This document shows, piece by piece, positions 16,947 to 25,550 of a stretch of 61,089 bases of DNA. How positions within the stretch are numbered: the first letter of the stretch is position 1; each line of letters begins with the position of its first letter. The notes under the pieces are model-generated. The model saw only the letters and a list, made by a program, of their open reading frames with translations, was not told where the DNA came from and searched no databases. This DNA comes from Verrucomicrobium sp. BvORR106 (GTDB lineage Bacteria; Verrucomicrobiota; Verrucomicrobiia; Verrucomicrobiales; Verrucomicrobiaceae). Location of the stretch: NCBI RefSeq assembly GCF_000739655.1, contig NZ_BATR01000052.1:1-61089 (forward strand). The letters run 5' to 3'. The translations under genes and the position numbers were made by a program.

Positions 16947-17858
16947 CTACCGATCCGACTTCGGCCTCGAACCCGGCTCGGCCCGGTCCCAGATCTCCAC
17001 TTCCTCTTTCTTCAGCACCATGATGACCTCGTGGCCGTTGCGCAGCAGGCCTTCAAACTCCCAGGGAAATCCGAAGTCTGCCTTCAGCCTCATGAACATT
17101 TCCAGCATGTCGAACTGGGTCCAGACGTGGAAGTGGATGTCCAGGTGGGGTAGGGCGTGAACTTCCTCTTTGGTGAGGAGTTCCTTGGTCATGGTATTCG
17201 AGCCGATCCCTTTGATGGCGTTGTGGCGGTGCACGTCCAGATAGTGGTCGTACAAGCTTTGGGCCGGGCCTTCCTGGTGATCTTTTACCAGGTGTTCGTA
17301 GGGGGTGATGGGCCGGTTGAAGTCGAAGCTGTAGCGCTTGTCTGGGAGGGTGATGAAGAGGTGGCCTCCCCACTTCAGCTTGCTCATGAAGACCTTCAGC
17401 GTGCTGATCACATCCTGGCAATGCTCCAGCATGTGGTTCGCAATGAGGTGGTCCAGGCTGTCGTTGGGGATGAGCTCCAGCTTTTCGCCGTCGCCCACAT
17501 AATCCACATGAACGAGTTCGTTGCCCTCAGCCACCAGTTCAGGGCAGCGGGCCTTGTTGTCCTCGGCGCTCAAGTAGTCGTAGTACTTCGTCACCACGCC
17601 ATCGGCGGTGGGGGTGGGGCGATGCAGGGCACCGATCTCCAATCCTTTTCCCCGCAGGAAACGGATGCTCATGAAGGCGCGACCCTCGTCGATCATGGGG
17701 CCGACCCCCTTGTTCCTGCCCAGGCGTTTCCTCGCCGCGTTCAGCTCCTTTTTCAGGGTCCCCAGTTCCTTTCGGGCGGCATCGAGTTTCTGCCGCGTGT
17801 CGTCGAGTTTCTGCTGCAACGAGCTGGCAGTCTTGGCTTTAACGAACGGAAATTTCAT
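16947..17858 (-). CDS. SAM-dependent methyltransferase-like protein with N-terminal coiled coil
   Basis: 303 residues from the chosen ATG at 17858. Residues about 8-50 form a charged heptad-like coiled coil (LQQKLDDTRQKLDAARKELG). A class I methyltransferase-like domain follows, with GLEIGALHRPTPT as the glycine loop, VHVDYVGD and the acidic/His motif LDHLIANHMLEHCQD. GGHLFITLPDKRYSFD then resembles the post-motif region. Such domains occur with polysaccharide glycosyltransferases, methylating sugars or lipid-linked glycans; the substrate here is unknown. Longer in-frame starts up to 17990 add low-complexity residues and are less likely. The gene stands alone. Confidence 0.68.
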   Translation of the reverse strand: MKFPFVKAKTASSLQQKLDDTRQKLDAARKELGTLKKELNAARKRLGRNKGVGPMIDEGRAFMSIRFLRGKGLEIGALHRPTPTADGVVTKYYDYLSAEDNKARCPELVAEGNELVHVDYVGDGEKLELIPNDSLDHLIANHMLEHCQDVISTLKVFMSKLKWGGHLFITLPDKRYSFDFNRPITPYEHLVKDHQEGPAQSLYDHYLDVHRHNAIKGIGSNTMTKELLTKEEVHALPHLDIHFHVWTQFDMLEMFMRLKADFGFPWEFEGLLRNGHEVIMVLKKEEVEIWDRAEPGSRPKSDR

Positions 17859-18073
17859 GGAACAGCAAGGGCGACTGCCGTGCTGAGCGGGGCGTCTGTG
17901 GGGCACCTGTAGCAGGGGCCATGACCGGGCACTGGGAGCACTGGAGTCCTCCCTCCAGAAAGCATTTTGCATGCATTTTGACAAGTGCATTCGCCACGGT
18001 TGTGACTGTTGCCATCAGACATGATTCGGCGCGGTCAATCATGCCGCTCCAACGGGTTCGGCGGTCCGTCGCA

Positions 18074-18105
18074 AACAAAAGGCCGCAGTCCGAAGACTGC
18101 GGCCT
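18074..18105 (-). terminator. Rho-independent terminator of zwf-opcA
   Basis: Read on the minus strand, AGGCCGCAGTC, a TTCG tetraloop, GACTGCGGCCT and then TTTGTTTG: an 11-bp perfect stem 39 bases past the opcA stop. Confidence 0.93.
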
Positions 18106-18143
18106 AAGCGGGGAAATTAAAGGGAGCAGAGGGGAGACCGAAC

Positions 18144-19199
18144 CTAGCCCAGCATCTGACGGAGCACGGGCACCATCTGCACGTACAAACTCTGGCCACC
18201 CAGGCGGCTGAGCTGATCCGTGATGAGGGCGGGATCGTCTGGAAGGTCGGCCGGCAGGCTTTCTTCGTTAACGTGCTCACCCAATTGTACGCGGGTGCAG
18301 ATGCGGTTGCCGCCGCAGGCGCGGTTCACGGTGAACTTGCCGCCCGCGGTGACCAGCGTCATTTCCTGAAGCGGTTCGCTGCCGGTGCCTTCATGCACAT
18401 TGACCGTGACGATCTGTCCGTCCTGAAGCACGAGAGCGAAGCGATCGCTTTCGCGTTTCAACTCACACTTCATGCGGACGGCCATCCAGGCGACTAGCAG
18501 CAGGCCCGCGATGCGCTGGCCGGGGGCGTGTACCACCTCGATGCTCTGGAGTTGCTGAAGTTCGGCGATCGCGGCGGCGGACTGGAAACAGGATGCCAGC
18601 GCGGTGCGGAAGAGGTGGGAGCGCAGCCAGCTCAAATCATAGCTGCGGAACCGGGCGGTCTTCTGGCTCTGGGCTTCTTCCAGGGTGGAGAAGGCCTTCG
18701 CCGGGTCGGTCCAGGTGGAGCTGTCCACAAAGAGCAGGTCGAACACACTGTAGAGGCGTTCGCTGAAGCTCTGGGTCAGGTCCCCCTGCCACCAGCAAAC
18801 CAGCGGAAGGTCGGAGTCCAGGTGGGCAAAGACGATGTTCCGGACCTCGTCCAGATTGCCGCCCTGCAGCAGGAAGGAAATCTGCTCACTGCAGACGGAC
18901 TTGTGGCCCTCATGCAGCTGGCAGTGGGCGGTGATCCAGGCGCGGGGCTTGGCGGCGGTCTCACCCGGCTGGGCCAGGATCAGCAGGCCACGACAGGCGT
19001 GCTCCTGGGTGATCTCAGCCAGAAGGGCGGTGTTCTTCTCCAGGGAGGATGACTCCTCGCTGTAGATGGCAAAGTTCATCAGGGAGGCCTTGGTGCGCGC
19101 GTTGTCCGCGCCCCAAAGTTCCTTCAGCGCCTTGTCCACCCGGCCCAGGGGGACTTCCTGGCCCAGGATGGCTAGCGAATCTTCCGTAAGGGTGCTCAT
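18144..19199 (-). CDS. opcA: OpcA-like glucose-6-phosphate dehydrogenase assembly protein
   Basis: 351 residues resembling OpcA, which in cyanobacteria and actinobacteria is needed for assembly and redox control of glucose-6-phosphate dehydrogenase. Family-like stretches are EQISFLLQGGNLDEVRNIVF, DSDLPLVCWWQGDL, LYSVFDLLFVDSSTW and the C-terminal NRACGGNRICTRVQLGEHVN. Several cysteines are present (for example in the CGGNRIC pair), consistent with, but not proving, a redox role. It follows zwf by 52 bases on the same strand and ends at a strong terminator, so the two very likely form one operon. Confidence 0.85.
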   Translation of the reverse strand: MSTLTEDSLAILGQEVPLGRVDKALKELWGADNARTKASLMNFAIYSEESSSLEKNTALLAEITQEHACRGLLILAQPGETAAKPRAWITAHCQLHEGHKSVCSEQISFLLQGGNLDEVRNIVFAHLDSDLPLVCWWQGDLTQSFSERLYSVFDLLFVDSSTWTDPAKAFSTLEEAQSQKTARFRSYDLSWLRSHLFRTALASCFQSAAAIAELQQLQSIEVVHAPGQRIAGLLLVAWMAVRMKCELKRESDRFALVLQDGQIVTVNVHEGTGSEPLQEMTLVTAGGKFTVNRACGGNRICTRVQLGEHVNEESLPADLPDDPALITDQLSRLGGQSLYVQMVPVLRQMLG

Positions 19200-19251
19200 G
19201 TGCTCAGTCAGTCAGGCAGCAGGGTAGCTTAGCAGACAGGGGAAGAGACGA

Positions 19252-20793
19252 CTAGAGGCGACGCCAGACGCGGCCATCGCTCTGGAGGAGCTCGTCCGCT
19301 TCTTTCGGGCCCCAGGATCCGGCAGGGTACTCGCACATGGGCGGCTGCGCGCCGTCATTGTGCCAGGCGTGCTCGATCTCGTCGATGAAGGCCCATGCGT
19401 TCTCCACTTCGTCACGACGGGCGAAGAGGGTGGCATCACCGGCCATGGCGTCCAGGAGAAGGCGCTCGTAGGCTTCCGGGCTGGCCTTGCCGAAGCTGGT
19501 GCTGTAGCGGAAGTCCATCTTCACCGGCTGCATGAGGAGCTGCACGCCGGGGAGCTTCGACATCATGCGCAGGGAGATGCCCTCATCCGGCTGGATGCGG
19601 AACACCAGCACGTTGCGGGTGCCGCCCTGTCCCTTCGTGGCGAAGGGAACTTGCGGCGGGTGGTTGAAGTGCACGGAGATTTCGGTCGCCTTCTTCGGAA
19701 GCTGCTTGCCCACGCGCATGTAGAAGGGCACGCCCTGCCAGCGCCAAGTGTCGATGAAGAGGCGCAGAGCCACGTAGGTCTCCGTATTGGACTGCGGATT
19801 CACGCGGTCTTCCTGGCGGTAGCCGACTCGTTCCACACCGTCCACGCTGCCTTTGGTGTACTGGGCGCGGATCACGTTTTTGGCGATCTCGTCCGTGCCA
19901 CGCCAGCGGCGCAGGGAGCGGATGACCTTTACCTTCTCATCGCGCACGGCGTCGGCGCTCAGGCCAGTCGGAGGCTCCATGGCCACCAGGCTCAGGAGCT
20001 GGAAGAGGTGGTTCTGCACCATGTCACGCAGGGCGCCGGCGGTATCGTAGTAGCCACCGCGGCCGCCTTCCATGCCGAGGTTCTCGGCACAGGTGATCTC
20101 CACGTGATCAATGAAACGGCTGTTCCAGAGCGGCTCAAAGATGTGGTTGGCAAAGCGCATCACCATGATGTTCTGGGCGGTTTCCTTGCCCAGGTAGTGG
20201 TCGATGCGGTAGGTGTCGCTCTCGTGGAAGGTGGCGTTCACCACTTCGTTGAGGTGGCGGGCGGTCTTGAGATCCTTGCCGAATGGCTTTTCGCAGACCA
20301 CACGGGCCCACTTGCCACCCGCGCCTTCGTTCAGGCCGCTTTCGCGGAGCATGAGCATGATCTGGTCAAAAAACTCAGGGGCCGAGGCGAGGTAGAACAG
20401 GCGGTTGGCGGGAGCACCACGCTCGGCATCGAACTTTTCCAGCAGGACCTTGAGGGCCTTGTAGCCTTCCAGGTCCTGGAACTCGCTCTTGTGGTAATGG
20501 ATGCTGCTGCCGAAGTTGGCCCAGACCGTCTCGTCGTGGCCCTGGCGGGAATGCTTCTTGTTGGCCGCTTCCAGCTCGGTGCGGAATTCTTCGTCGCTCT
20601 TGTCGCGGCGGGCAAAGCCCACCACCTTGAACTGCGGGGGCAGGTCGCCACCCACGGCCAGATTGTAGAGGGCGGGAATCAGCTTGCGGTGGGTCAGGTC
20701 CCCGGTGGCACCAAAGATCACCACGGTGCAGGGCTCGGCGCTGTGGCGTTGAATGAGCGTTTCCTGGAAGGGATTCTCGAAGTCTTCGGACAT
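19252..20793 (-). CDS. zwf: Glucose-6-phosphate 1-dehydrogenase
   Basis: 513 residues from the chosen ATG (MSEDFENPFQ). It oxidises glucose 6-phosphate to 6-phosphogluconolactone, the first step of the oxidative pentose phosphate pathway. The NADP site is VVIFGATGDLTHRKLIPALY, the coenzyme/substrate lysine motif is VCEKPFGKDL, and the active-site peptide YRIDHYLGKETAQN is intact. ITCAENLGMEGGRGGYYD and MRVGKQLPKKATEI are further landmarks. An upstream in-frame ATG at 20847 would add 18 residues without family resemblance. It is co-directional with opcA. Confidence 0.97.
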   Translation of the reverse strand: MSEDFENPFQETLIQRHSAEPCTVVIFGATGDLTHRKLIPALYNLAVGGDLPPQFKVVGFARRDKSDEEFRTELEAANKKHSRQGHDETVWANFGSSIHYHKSEFQDLEGYKALKVLLEKFDAERGAPANRLFYLASAPEFFDQIMLMLRESGLNEGAGGKWARVVCEKPFGKDLKTARHLNEVVNATFHESDTYRIDHYLGKETAQNIMVMRFANHIFEPLWNSRFIDHVEITCAENLGMEGGRGGYYDTAGALRDMVQNHLFQLLSLVAMEPPTGLSADAVRDEKVKVIRSLRRWRGTDEIAKNVIRAQYTKGSVDGVERVGYRQEDRVNPQSNTETYVALRLFIDTWRWQGVPFYMRVGKQLPKKATEISVHFNHPPQVPFATKGQGGTRNVLVFRIQPDEGISLRMMSKLPGVQLLMQPVKMDFRYSTSFGKASPEAYERLLLDAMAGDATLFARRDEVENAWAFIDEIEHAWHNDGAQPPMCEYPAGSWGPKEADELLQSDGRVWRRL

Positions 20794-21077
20794 GTGCTGT
20801 GGCAGAGGGGAGAGGGAGATTGGAAGCACCTGAAGCCCGGAGGCCATCAGGGGTGGGCAGACTACGCCGCGAAAAACCGCCGTGCAACCACGGAGCGAGC
20901 CCCCCGCAAGTCAGGGCAATGAAAGGTTTTCATGCGGGTGATGAGCGGGAACTGGCGGATCATGAACGGGTAACGACTGGGAGGGGGATGGGGGATGCAG
21001 GGCGAAAGTGTCGGAAAAGCTCCACTGGCACCCTGCTTGCAGATTCATCGGGGGTGGTGCAGGTATCGGGCCACGCC

Positions 21078-22169
21078 ATGACGCCCGCTGAAGCTGCCCG
21101 CATTCGATCCGGTTCCCAAGGTCTGGCCCCCGGAGGTCCGACCTTCCCATCCGCCGGGGCGGTGGTGGAGCATCTGGGCGGGATGCAGGCGCAGGATTTC
21201 CTCCAGGCCCTATGGGCGCTGGGCTCGCGGTTGCCGGAGGGTGCCACGGAAACCCAGGTGGAGGAGGCCATCGCCCGTCGGGAACTCGTCCGCACCTGGC
21301 CCATGCGGGGCACGCTGCACTTCGTCCCCACGGCGGATGTGCACTGGATGCTGGAGCTGCTTACTCCGCGGGTCATCGCGGGCACCGGCACCCGGCAGAA
21401 ACAACTCGAGCTGGATGCCTCCGTCTTTGCCAAAGCAGAGAAGGTGCTTCTCAAAGCCCTGCGCGGTGGCGGCATGCTGAGCCGGGAGGACATGCAGGCG
21501 ACGCTGGACAAGGCGGGCATCTCCACGGCGGGACAGCGGGGCTACCACATCCTCTGGCGCCTGAGCTCCGAGCGCCTCCTCTGCGTCGGCCCGCGCACCG
21601 GTAAATCGCAGACCTTTGTGCTGCTGGATGAATGGGTGACGGCACCCCGCAAGCTGGACCGGGCGGCCTCGATCGCCCTGCTGGCGGAACGTTATTTCCT
21701 GAGTCGAGGTCCGGCGTCCCTGGCCGACTTCGCCGCCTGGTCGGGGCTGACCATGCCGGACGCCCGCGCCGGGCTGGAGGCCGTGAAGCCGAAGCTGGCG
21801 AAGGACACGCTGGAGGGCACGGAGATCTGGTACTCACCGGATGTCGCCCCGCCTGCCGCGAAGAAGCCGCAGGTGCGGCTGGTGGCCGGGTTTGATGAAA
21901 TGATCCTCGGCTACAAGGACCGCAGCCCCTCCATCACCGATCCAGCCCATGCCGCGAAGATCGTCCCTGGTGGCAATGGCATCTTCAATCCCGTGATGCT
22001 GGTGGACGGGCGCGTCATCGGCATCTGGAAGCGGACGATCAAGAAGAAGTCGGTGGAGGTGCAGTTGCAGCCCTTCAGCCCGCTGAGCCAGACGCAGCGC
22101 AAGGCCTTTGCGAAAGAAGCGGACCGCTACGGTGCTTTCTTGGGTCTGGCGGCGAGTATCGCGGAGTGA
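21078..22169 (+). CDS. Winged-helix (HTH_42/AlkZ-like) DNA glycosylase candidate
   Basis: 363 residues of the HTH_42 superfamily, whose characterised members (AlkZ, YcaQ) are DNA glycosylases that remove alkylated bases or open interstrand crosslinks. The start of the fold shows VVEHLGGMQAQDFLQALWAL, where Q37-A-Q39 fits the Q-x-Q motif of AlkZ-like enzymes rather than the Q-x-D of YcaQ. The hallmark RTWPMRGTLHFV and the late beta motif VRLVAGFDEMILGY are also present. Start 21078 is chosen because it places the motif at the usual distance; the frame stays open upstream. It is divergent from zwf with a 284-base gap. The lesion specificity cannot be read. Confidence 0.77.
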   Translation: MTPAEAARIRSGSQGLAPGGPTFPSAGAVVEHLGGMQAQDFLQALWALGSRLPEGATETQVEEAIARRELVRTWPMRGTLHFVPTADVHWMLELLTPRVIAGTGTRQKQLELDASVFAKAEKVLLKALRGGGMLSREDMQATLDKAGISTAGQRGYHILWRLSSERLLCVGPRTGKSQTFVLLDEWVTAPRKLDRAASIALLAERYFLSRGPASLADFAAWSGLTMPDARAGLEAVKPKLAKDTLEGTEIWYSPDVAPPAAKKPQVRLVAGFDEMILGYKDRSPSITDPAHAAKIVPGGNGIFNPVMLVDGRVIGIWKRTIKKKSVEVQLQPFSPLSQTQRKAFAKEADRYGAFLGLAASIAE

Positions 22170-22248
22170 GTTTTTTCCATTTCGTGGCGACCAGGGCCTG
22201 GATCGACTGCGTTTTCCTACTGCGGCGTCCCGGCACGCTGAAGAAGAA

Positions 22249-22256
22249 GAGGAGGT
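22249..22256 (+). promoter_or_regulatory. Strong Shine-Dalgarno GAGGAGGT
   Basis: GAGGAGGT lies 9 bases before ATG 22266. It is the strongest ribosome-binding site seen in the window and marks the first gene of the 18-kb locus. Confidence 0.8.
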
Positions 22257-22265
22257 GTTGTTGCC

Positions 22266-24767
22266 ATGGCTCTGCTCCCTTTGAACTGGAAAGAAGGTGA
22301 AGGCTACGACATCCACGTGCTGCGGGGTGGTCCGCCGTCACGCTCGCTCATGGATGCGATCGAGGTCCCGGCAGATGTGCCCAACACCACGGCCTCGCTC
22401 ACGTTTACCCCTTTGTTCGCCGGACCTCCGGGTGCCCAATCCATCGCGGTGGATCTGTTCACCGGCAGCGTGACGGCCACGGTGCCCGCCGATCCCACGC
22501 GCCCCAAGCTGAACAACTTTCTCGTGAACGTTCAGTTCCGGGACACGCTCGATCCCCAGGCGCGGGACTTTCGCGCGGAGTACCGCGTGCATGTGCATGA
22601 TGGCATTGAAAAGCTGTGGCTGACGCCTTCCGTGCTCACGGCCCACCTGGGTGCTGATGAAATCCGATACACGGTGTTGGCGCTGTTTACCGATGGCGTG
22701 GTGGGGGACATCACGGACTGGGAATCGTTGCAGTACATCAGCGACACGCCGTCCGTGATAGGTTTCAGCTCTCAGGGGGTGCTCAGTGCCAAGGCTGCCA
22801 GTGGATCCGCGAACATCACGGCCCGCCTGCAGTTGAGCTCGCCCTCGGTGAACCTCACCTCGCCCCCCGCCCGGGCGCTGGCGGCACCTTCGTGGGTGGA
22901 TGTGGCGGGGAGTGCGCGCTTTCACTTCATCGCCGGCCCCTGTGCTCCCAATGCGGCGGATCCCAGCAGCGCCGCGCGGGACAGCGTGCAGACGGTGGTG
23001 GACAGCGCGACGAACATCCTGTTTGTCGCGGAAGGTTTCAGCGGTCCATTGCGGGGTGACTTCAACAATCTGGTGGCCACGATGGTGGAGGATTTGAGGT
23101 CCAAGTCACACCTCGAACCCTATCCCCTGCTCAAGGGGGCGATCAACTACTGGTCCGTCTATCTGCCATCGGAGGAGAATGGGATCACCGCGCTGGGTGA
23201 TCATGTCTATGAAGGGGCGTCGTTCACCGCATCGCTGGTGCCGCACATCGCCTTTGGTCCCACCACCGCGACATCATGGAGCCTTTCCCAGATGCTGCGG
23301 GAAGTGGGCTTTCCCACTCTGCCGGAGGTGGACACCCCGTTTCTACCGTCTCACGTGAACCGCTGGCAGAGGTTCTATGGCCCTCACGTGACACAGGACA
23401 AAACGCGGGCGGCTTATCCCGCGTGGACCAATCTGGCCTTGAGGACGCTCATCAACGAACGCTCCACAGCGTTTGGTCTCGCAGTCTCGGACCGGCCCCG
23501 GGCCCATCCCGCCACGCGGCTGGAGAACTCGCTGCGGTATGACTTTCGGCGGACCAGTGAAGTGAGCCTGCGGACTTTTGTGGAGGCGTTAAAATACGGA
23601 GGCTATCCTGTGGGGCAGACGTGGCAGAGTGGGGCGGGGGATGACGGACTGGTTTGCTTTGTCTGTCTCTCAGACCGGATCGGTGCCCAGGCCCGGTATG
23701 GCAACGGCTACATCACCGCAAGCACGGGGAGGAGGCGATTCGACAAGTTGGAGAAGGTGACTTCAGGAGGCTGGCAGGCGCAGGTCTCGCCGCCCATCAC
23801 ACACTCTCGCACTTTGCTGGCCTCCGTGATTTCCCATGAGCTCTCGCATGCACTGGGTCTGTGGGATGAGTACGGCGATGGTCGGGGGACCCGGCTGCTG
23901 GTGAAGCCCGCCGATCTGGATGATTTTCCCAATGCGGAGGCCGGCAATGACATCACGACCCTGGCCTCCACCGGAGTGGTGCAGTTCGACAAGTTGCAGC
24001 GGCTGAAGTGGAACTGGCCGCGACTCACCAAGGCGGGGGTGCTGACGGATCTGCCGCGCCGGTCGCTCAACGGCTATCACCTTGCGGTCGTTGGCGGACA
24101 TGGCACCCAGTTCGCCTTGGGAGATGTGGTGCGCTTCCGGGAGTGGCCGGTGGCGAAGCGTCCAGCCGATGATCCCTTCACCGCCTTTCACCGCACCTCG
24201 GGCCTTCAGTTTCAGGTGGTGGCGCACGATGCTGATTCTGTCTCGGTGGTACCGCTGAACTCCGGGGGCCAGCCGGTGGATGTGGACAGTCCCCGGCCGG
24301 GGCAGATGGATCCGCGAAGCTGGACGGAGATTCTGCACGCGACGTTCGTCCCTGATGTCGGCCATGCGGTCGTGGTGCCATTGCAAGCCAGCGGTGCCGA
24401 TGTCGGGCTGGTGGCCCCGGTGATCCTGCAACACATCGTGTCCAGCAACGGGCCGCTCAATGCGCCGGAGCTGCAGCCTGCGGCGGTCTGCGTGGCAGCG
24501 CGGAGTTCCAACTCGGTCATGACGCCCACCAATCTGCCTCGCCTGACCCGCAGCCCGAGAACGAGAGCGGACATTCTGGGCGTGTATGAAGGAGGAAGTT
24601 ATAACGACTGCGGCGTCTACCGGCCCGCAGGCAGGTGCAAGATGCGCAACACGGACACGACCATCCCGTTCTGTCATGTGTGTCGGTATGCCTTGGTGGA
24701 TCGGGTGTCGCCACCGCATCATCCTGTGTTGGATGCGGGTTATGAGCGCGTGTATCCGCAGGGGTAA
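22266..24767 (+). CDS. M64-like metallopeptidase, HExxH intact (paralog A)
   Basis: 833 residues. The middle and C-terminal parts resemble M64 (IgA-peptidase-like) zinc peptidases: NILFVAEGFSGPLRGDFNNL with INYWSVYLPSEENGI (about 255-305), the zinc motif H524-E-L-S-H528 in SHELSHALGLWDEYGDG, and a C-terminal cysteine cluster CGVYRPAGRCKMR...FCHVCRY. The N-terminal 220 residues look like two beta-sandwich, Ig-like segments (VHVHDGIEKLWLTPSVL; DEIRYTVLALFTDG). No signal peptide is visible (MALLPLNWKEGEGYDIHVLRG), unusual for a family that is often secreted. It heads the locus behind a strong ribosome-binding site. Its substrate is unknown. Confidence 0.72.
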   Translation: MALLPLNWKEGEGYDIHVLRGGPPSRSLMDAIEVPADVPNTTASLTFTPLFAGPPGAQSIAVDLFTGSVTATVPADPTRPKLNNFLVNVQFRDTLDPQARDFRAEYRVHVHDGIEKLWLTPSVLTAHLGADEIRYTVLALFTDGVVGDITDWESLQYISDTPSVIGFSSQGVLSAKAASGSANITARLQLSSPSVNLTSPPARALAAPSWVDVAGSARFHFIAGPCAPNAADPSSAARDSVQTVVDSATNILFVAEGFSGPLRGDFNNLVATMVEDLRSKSHLEPYPLLKGAINYWSVYLPSEENGITALGDHVYEGASFTASLVPHIAFGPTTATSWSLSQMLREVGFPTLPEVDTPFLPSHVNRWQRFYGPHVTQDKTRAAYPAWTNLALRTLINERSTAFGLAVSDRPRAHPATRLENSLRYDFRRTSEVSLRTFVEALKYGGYPVGQTWQSGAGDDGLVCFVCLSDRIGAQARYGNGYITASTGRRRFDKLEKVTSGGWQAQVSPPITHSRTLLASVISHELSHALGLWDEYGDGRGTRLLVKPADLDDFPNAEAGNDITTLASTGVVQFDKLQRLKWNWPRLTKAGVLTDLPRRSLNGYHLAVVGGHGTQFALGDVVRFREWPVAKRPADDPFTAFHRTSGLQFQVVAHDADSVSVVPLNSGGQPVDVDSPRPGQMDPRSWTEILHATFVPDVGHAVVVPLQASGADVGLVAPVILQHIVSSNGPLNAPELQPAAVCVAARSSNSVMTPTNLPRLTRSPRTRADILGVYEGGSYNDCGVYRPAGRCKMRNTDTTIPFCHVCRYALVDRVSPPHHPVLDAGYERVYPQG

Positions 24768-24840
24768 GTTTTCGCGATGCATTCCCGCTGGCAGAGGCAT
24801 GTGAGGGGTGTATCTTGGGGCAACCACCCCGAAGCGACTT

Positions 24841-25311
24841 ATGCTGACCTGCCTGCCCAAGTCCTTGTGCTCACGTGACTTCCGCATCCTTGGTACCTCC
24901 GATGCCGCGGCGGTGAACTTCAACCCCTTCACGGAGCAGGGCAGCATATCGTTGGGAGACTCCGAGTTCGCGATCCGCAAGCATGGACCGATGAGCGGGC
25001 ACTGGACGCTGGAATGCAACGGGCAGGCGGTGGCCGATGCCCGGAAGCCCCGCGCGATGTATCGTTCCTTTGACGTGAAGGTCGCAGGGAATCAATTCAC
25101 CTTGAAGGCGCATTCGTCGTTCAACCGCGCCTTTGACATCCTGGTGGGGAATCAGCCGGTGGGGGTGATCCGGCCTGCTCACGCCTTCACCAGAAGGGCT
25201 TTTGTGGAGTGCACTTCACCCATCCCGGAACATGCGCAGCTGTTCCTCTTTTGGCTGGTGGCGCTGCTCTGGCGCAGGGATGAGGATACGGTGTATGTCG
25301 CGGGGACGTGA
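24841..25311 (+). CDS. Unrecognised 156-aa protein between the two M64-like paralogs
   Basis: I do not recognise this protein. From ATG 24841 it reads MLTCLPKSLCSRDFRILGTS, then alternating short beta-type stretches (SISLGDSEFAIRKHGPMSGH; YRSFDVKVAGNQFTLKAHSS) and ends with one hydrophobic segment, HAQLFLFWLVALLWRRDED, which may be a membrane helix or a buried helix. The pattern of repeated short strands is loosely like tubby/LURP-one-type barrels, but this is only an impression. It lies 73 bases after paralog A and 239 bases before paralog B on the same strand, so it may be part of the same locus or an insertion into it. Confidence 0.55.
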   Translation: MLTCLPKSLCSRDFRILGTSDAAAVNFNPFTEQGSISLGDSEFAIRKHGPMSGHWTLECNGQAVADARKPRAMYRSFDVKVAGNQFTLKAHSSFNRAFDILVGNQPVGVIRPAHAFTRRAFVECTSPIPEHAQLFLFWLVALLWRRDEDTVYVAGT

Positions 25312-25442
25312 GTCCCATGAAGGCTGTGTTTCCCTGTCGTGAAAATTTGCACCGGGGAATTATGAAACAACTTGCTTAGGGTGAGTCTGTTTCAACGTGC
25401 AGCCGGATGCATTCGCATAAACTGCTCTTTGCGCCATCCAAT

Positions 25443-25460
25443 AGTTTGCGTTCACAAACT
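25443..25460. promoter_or_regulatory. Perfect inverted repeat upstream of paralog B
   Basis: AGTTTG-CGTTCA-CAAACT, with further TTTGCG strings nearby (25462-25467 and 25485-25490), lies 33 bases before the predicted -35 box. It may be an operator for the downstream unit. Confidence 0.45.
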
Positions 25461-25492
25461 GTTTGCGCCGGGGTTCCTCCGTGCGTTTGCGA

Positions 25493-25523
25493 TTGACGCC
25501 GGGGTGCGGGATGCGTCTAATAT
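25493..25523 (+). promoter_or_regulatory. Predicted sigma70-type promoter
   Basis: TTGACG (25493-25498), 19-base spacer, TAATAT (25518-25523), 27 bases before ATG 25551. It would give a very short leader. The spacer is longer than the optimum of 17. Confidence 0.5.
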
Positions 25524-25550
25524 GAAGTTCTGCATCCTTGAGCTTTGCTT

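Noticed and set aside
19360-20922. 520-codon plus-strand frame
   Set aside because: It is antisense to zwf, whose product has all family motifs; the antisense product is a His/Val/Glu-rich shadow.
25443-25460. Terminator after the 156-aa gene
   Set aside because: The palindrome has no T tract and lies over 130 bases past the stop, so an operator-like role is more plausible.
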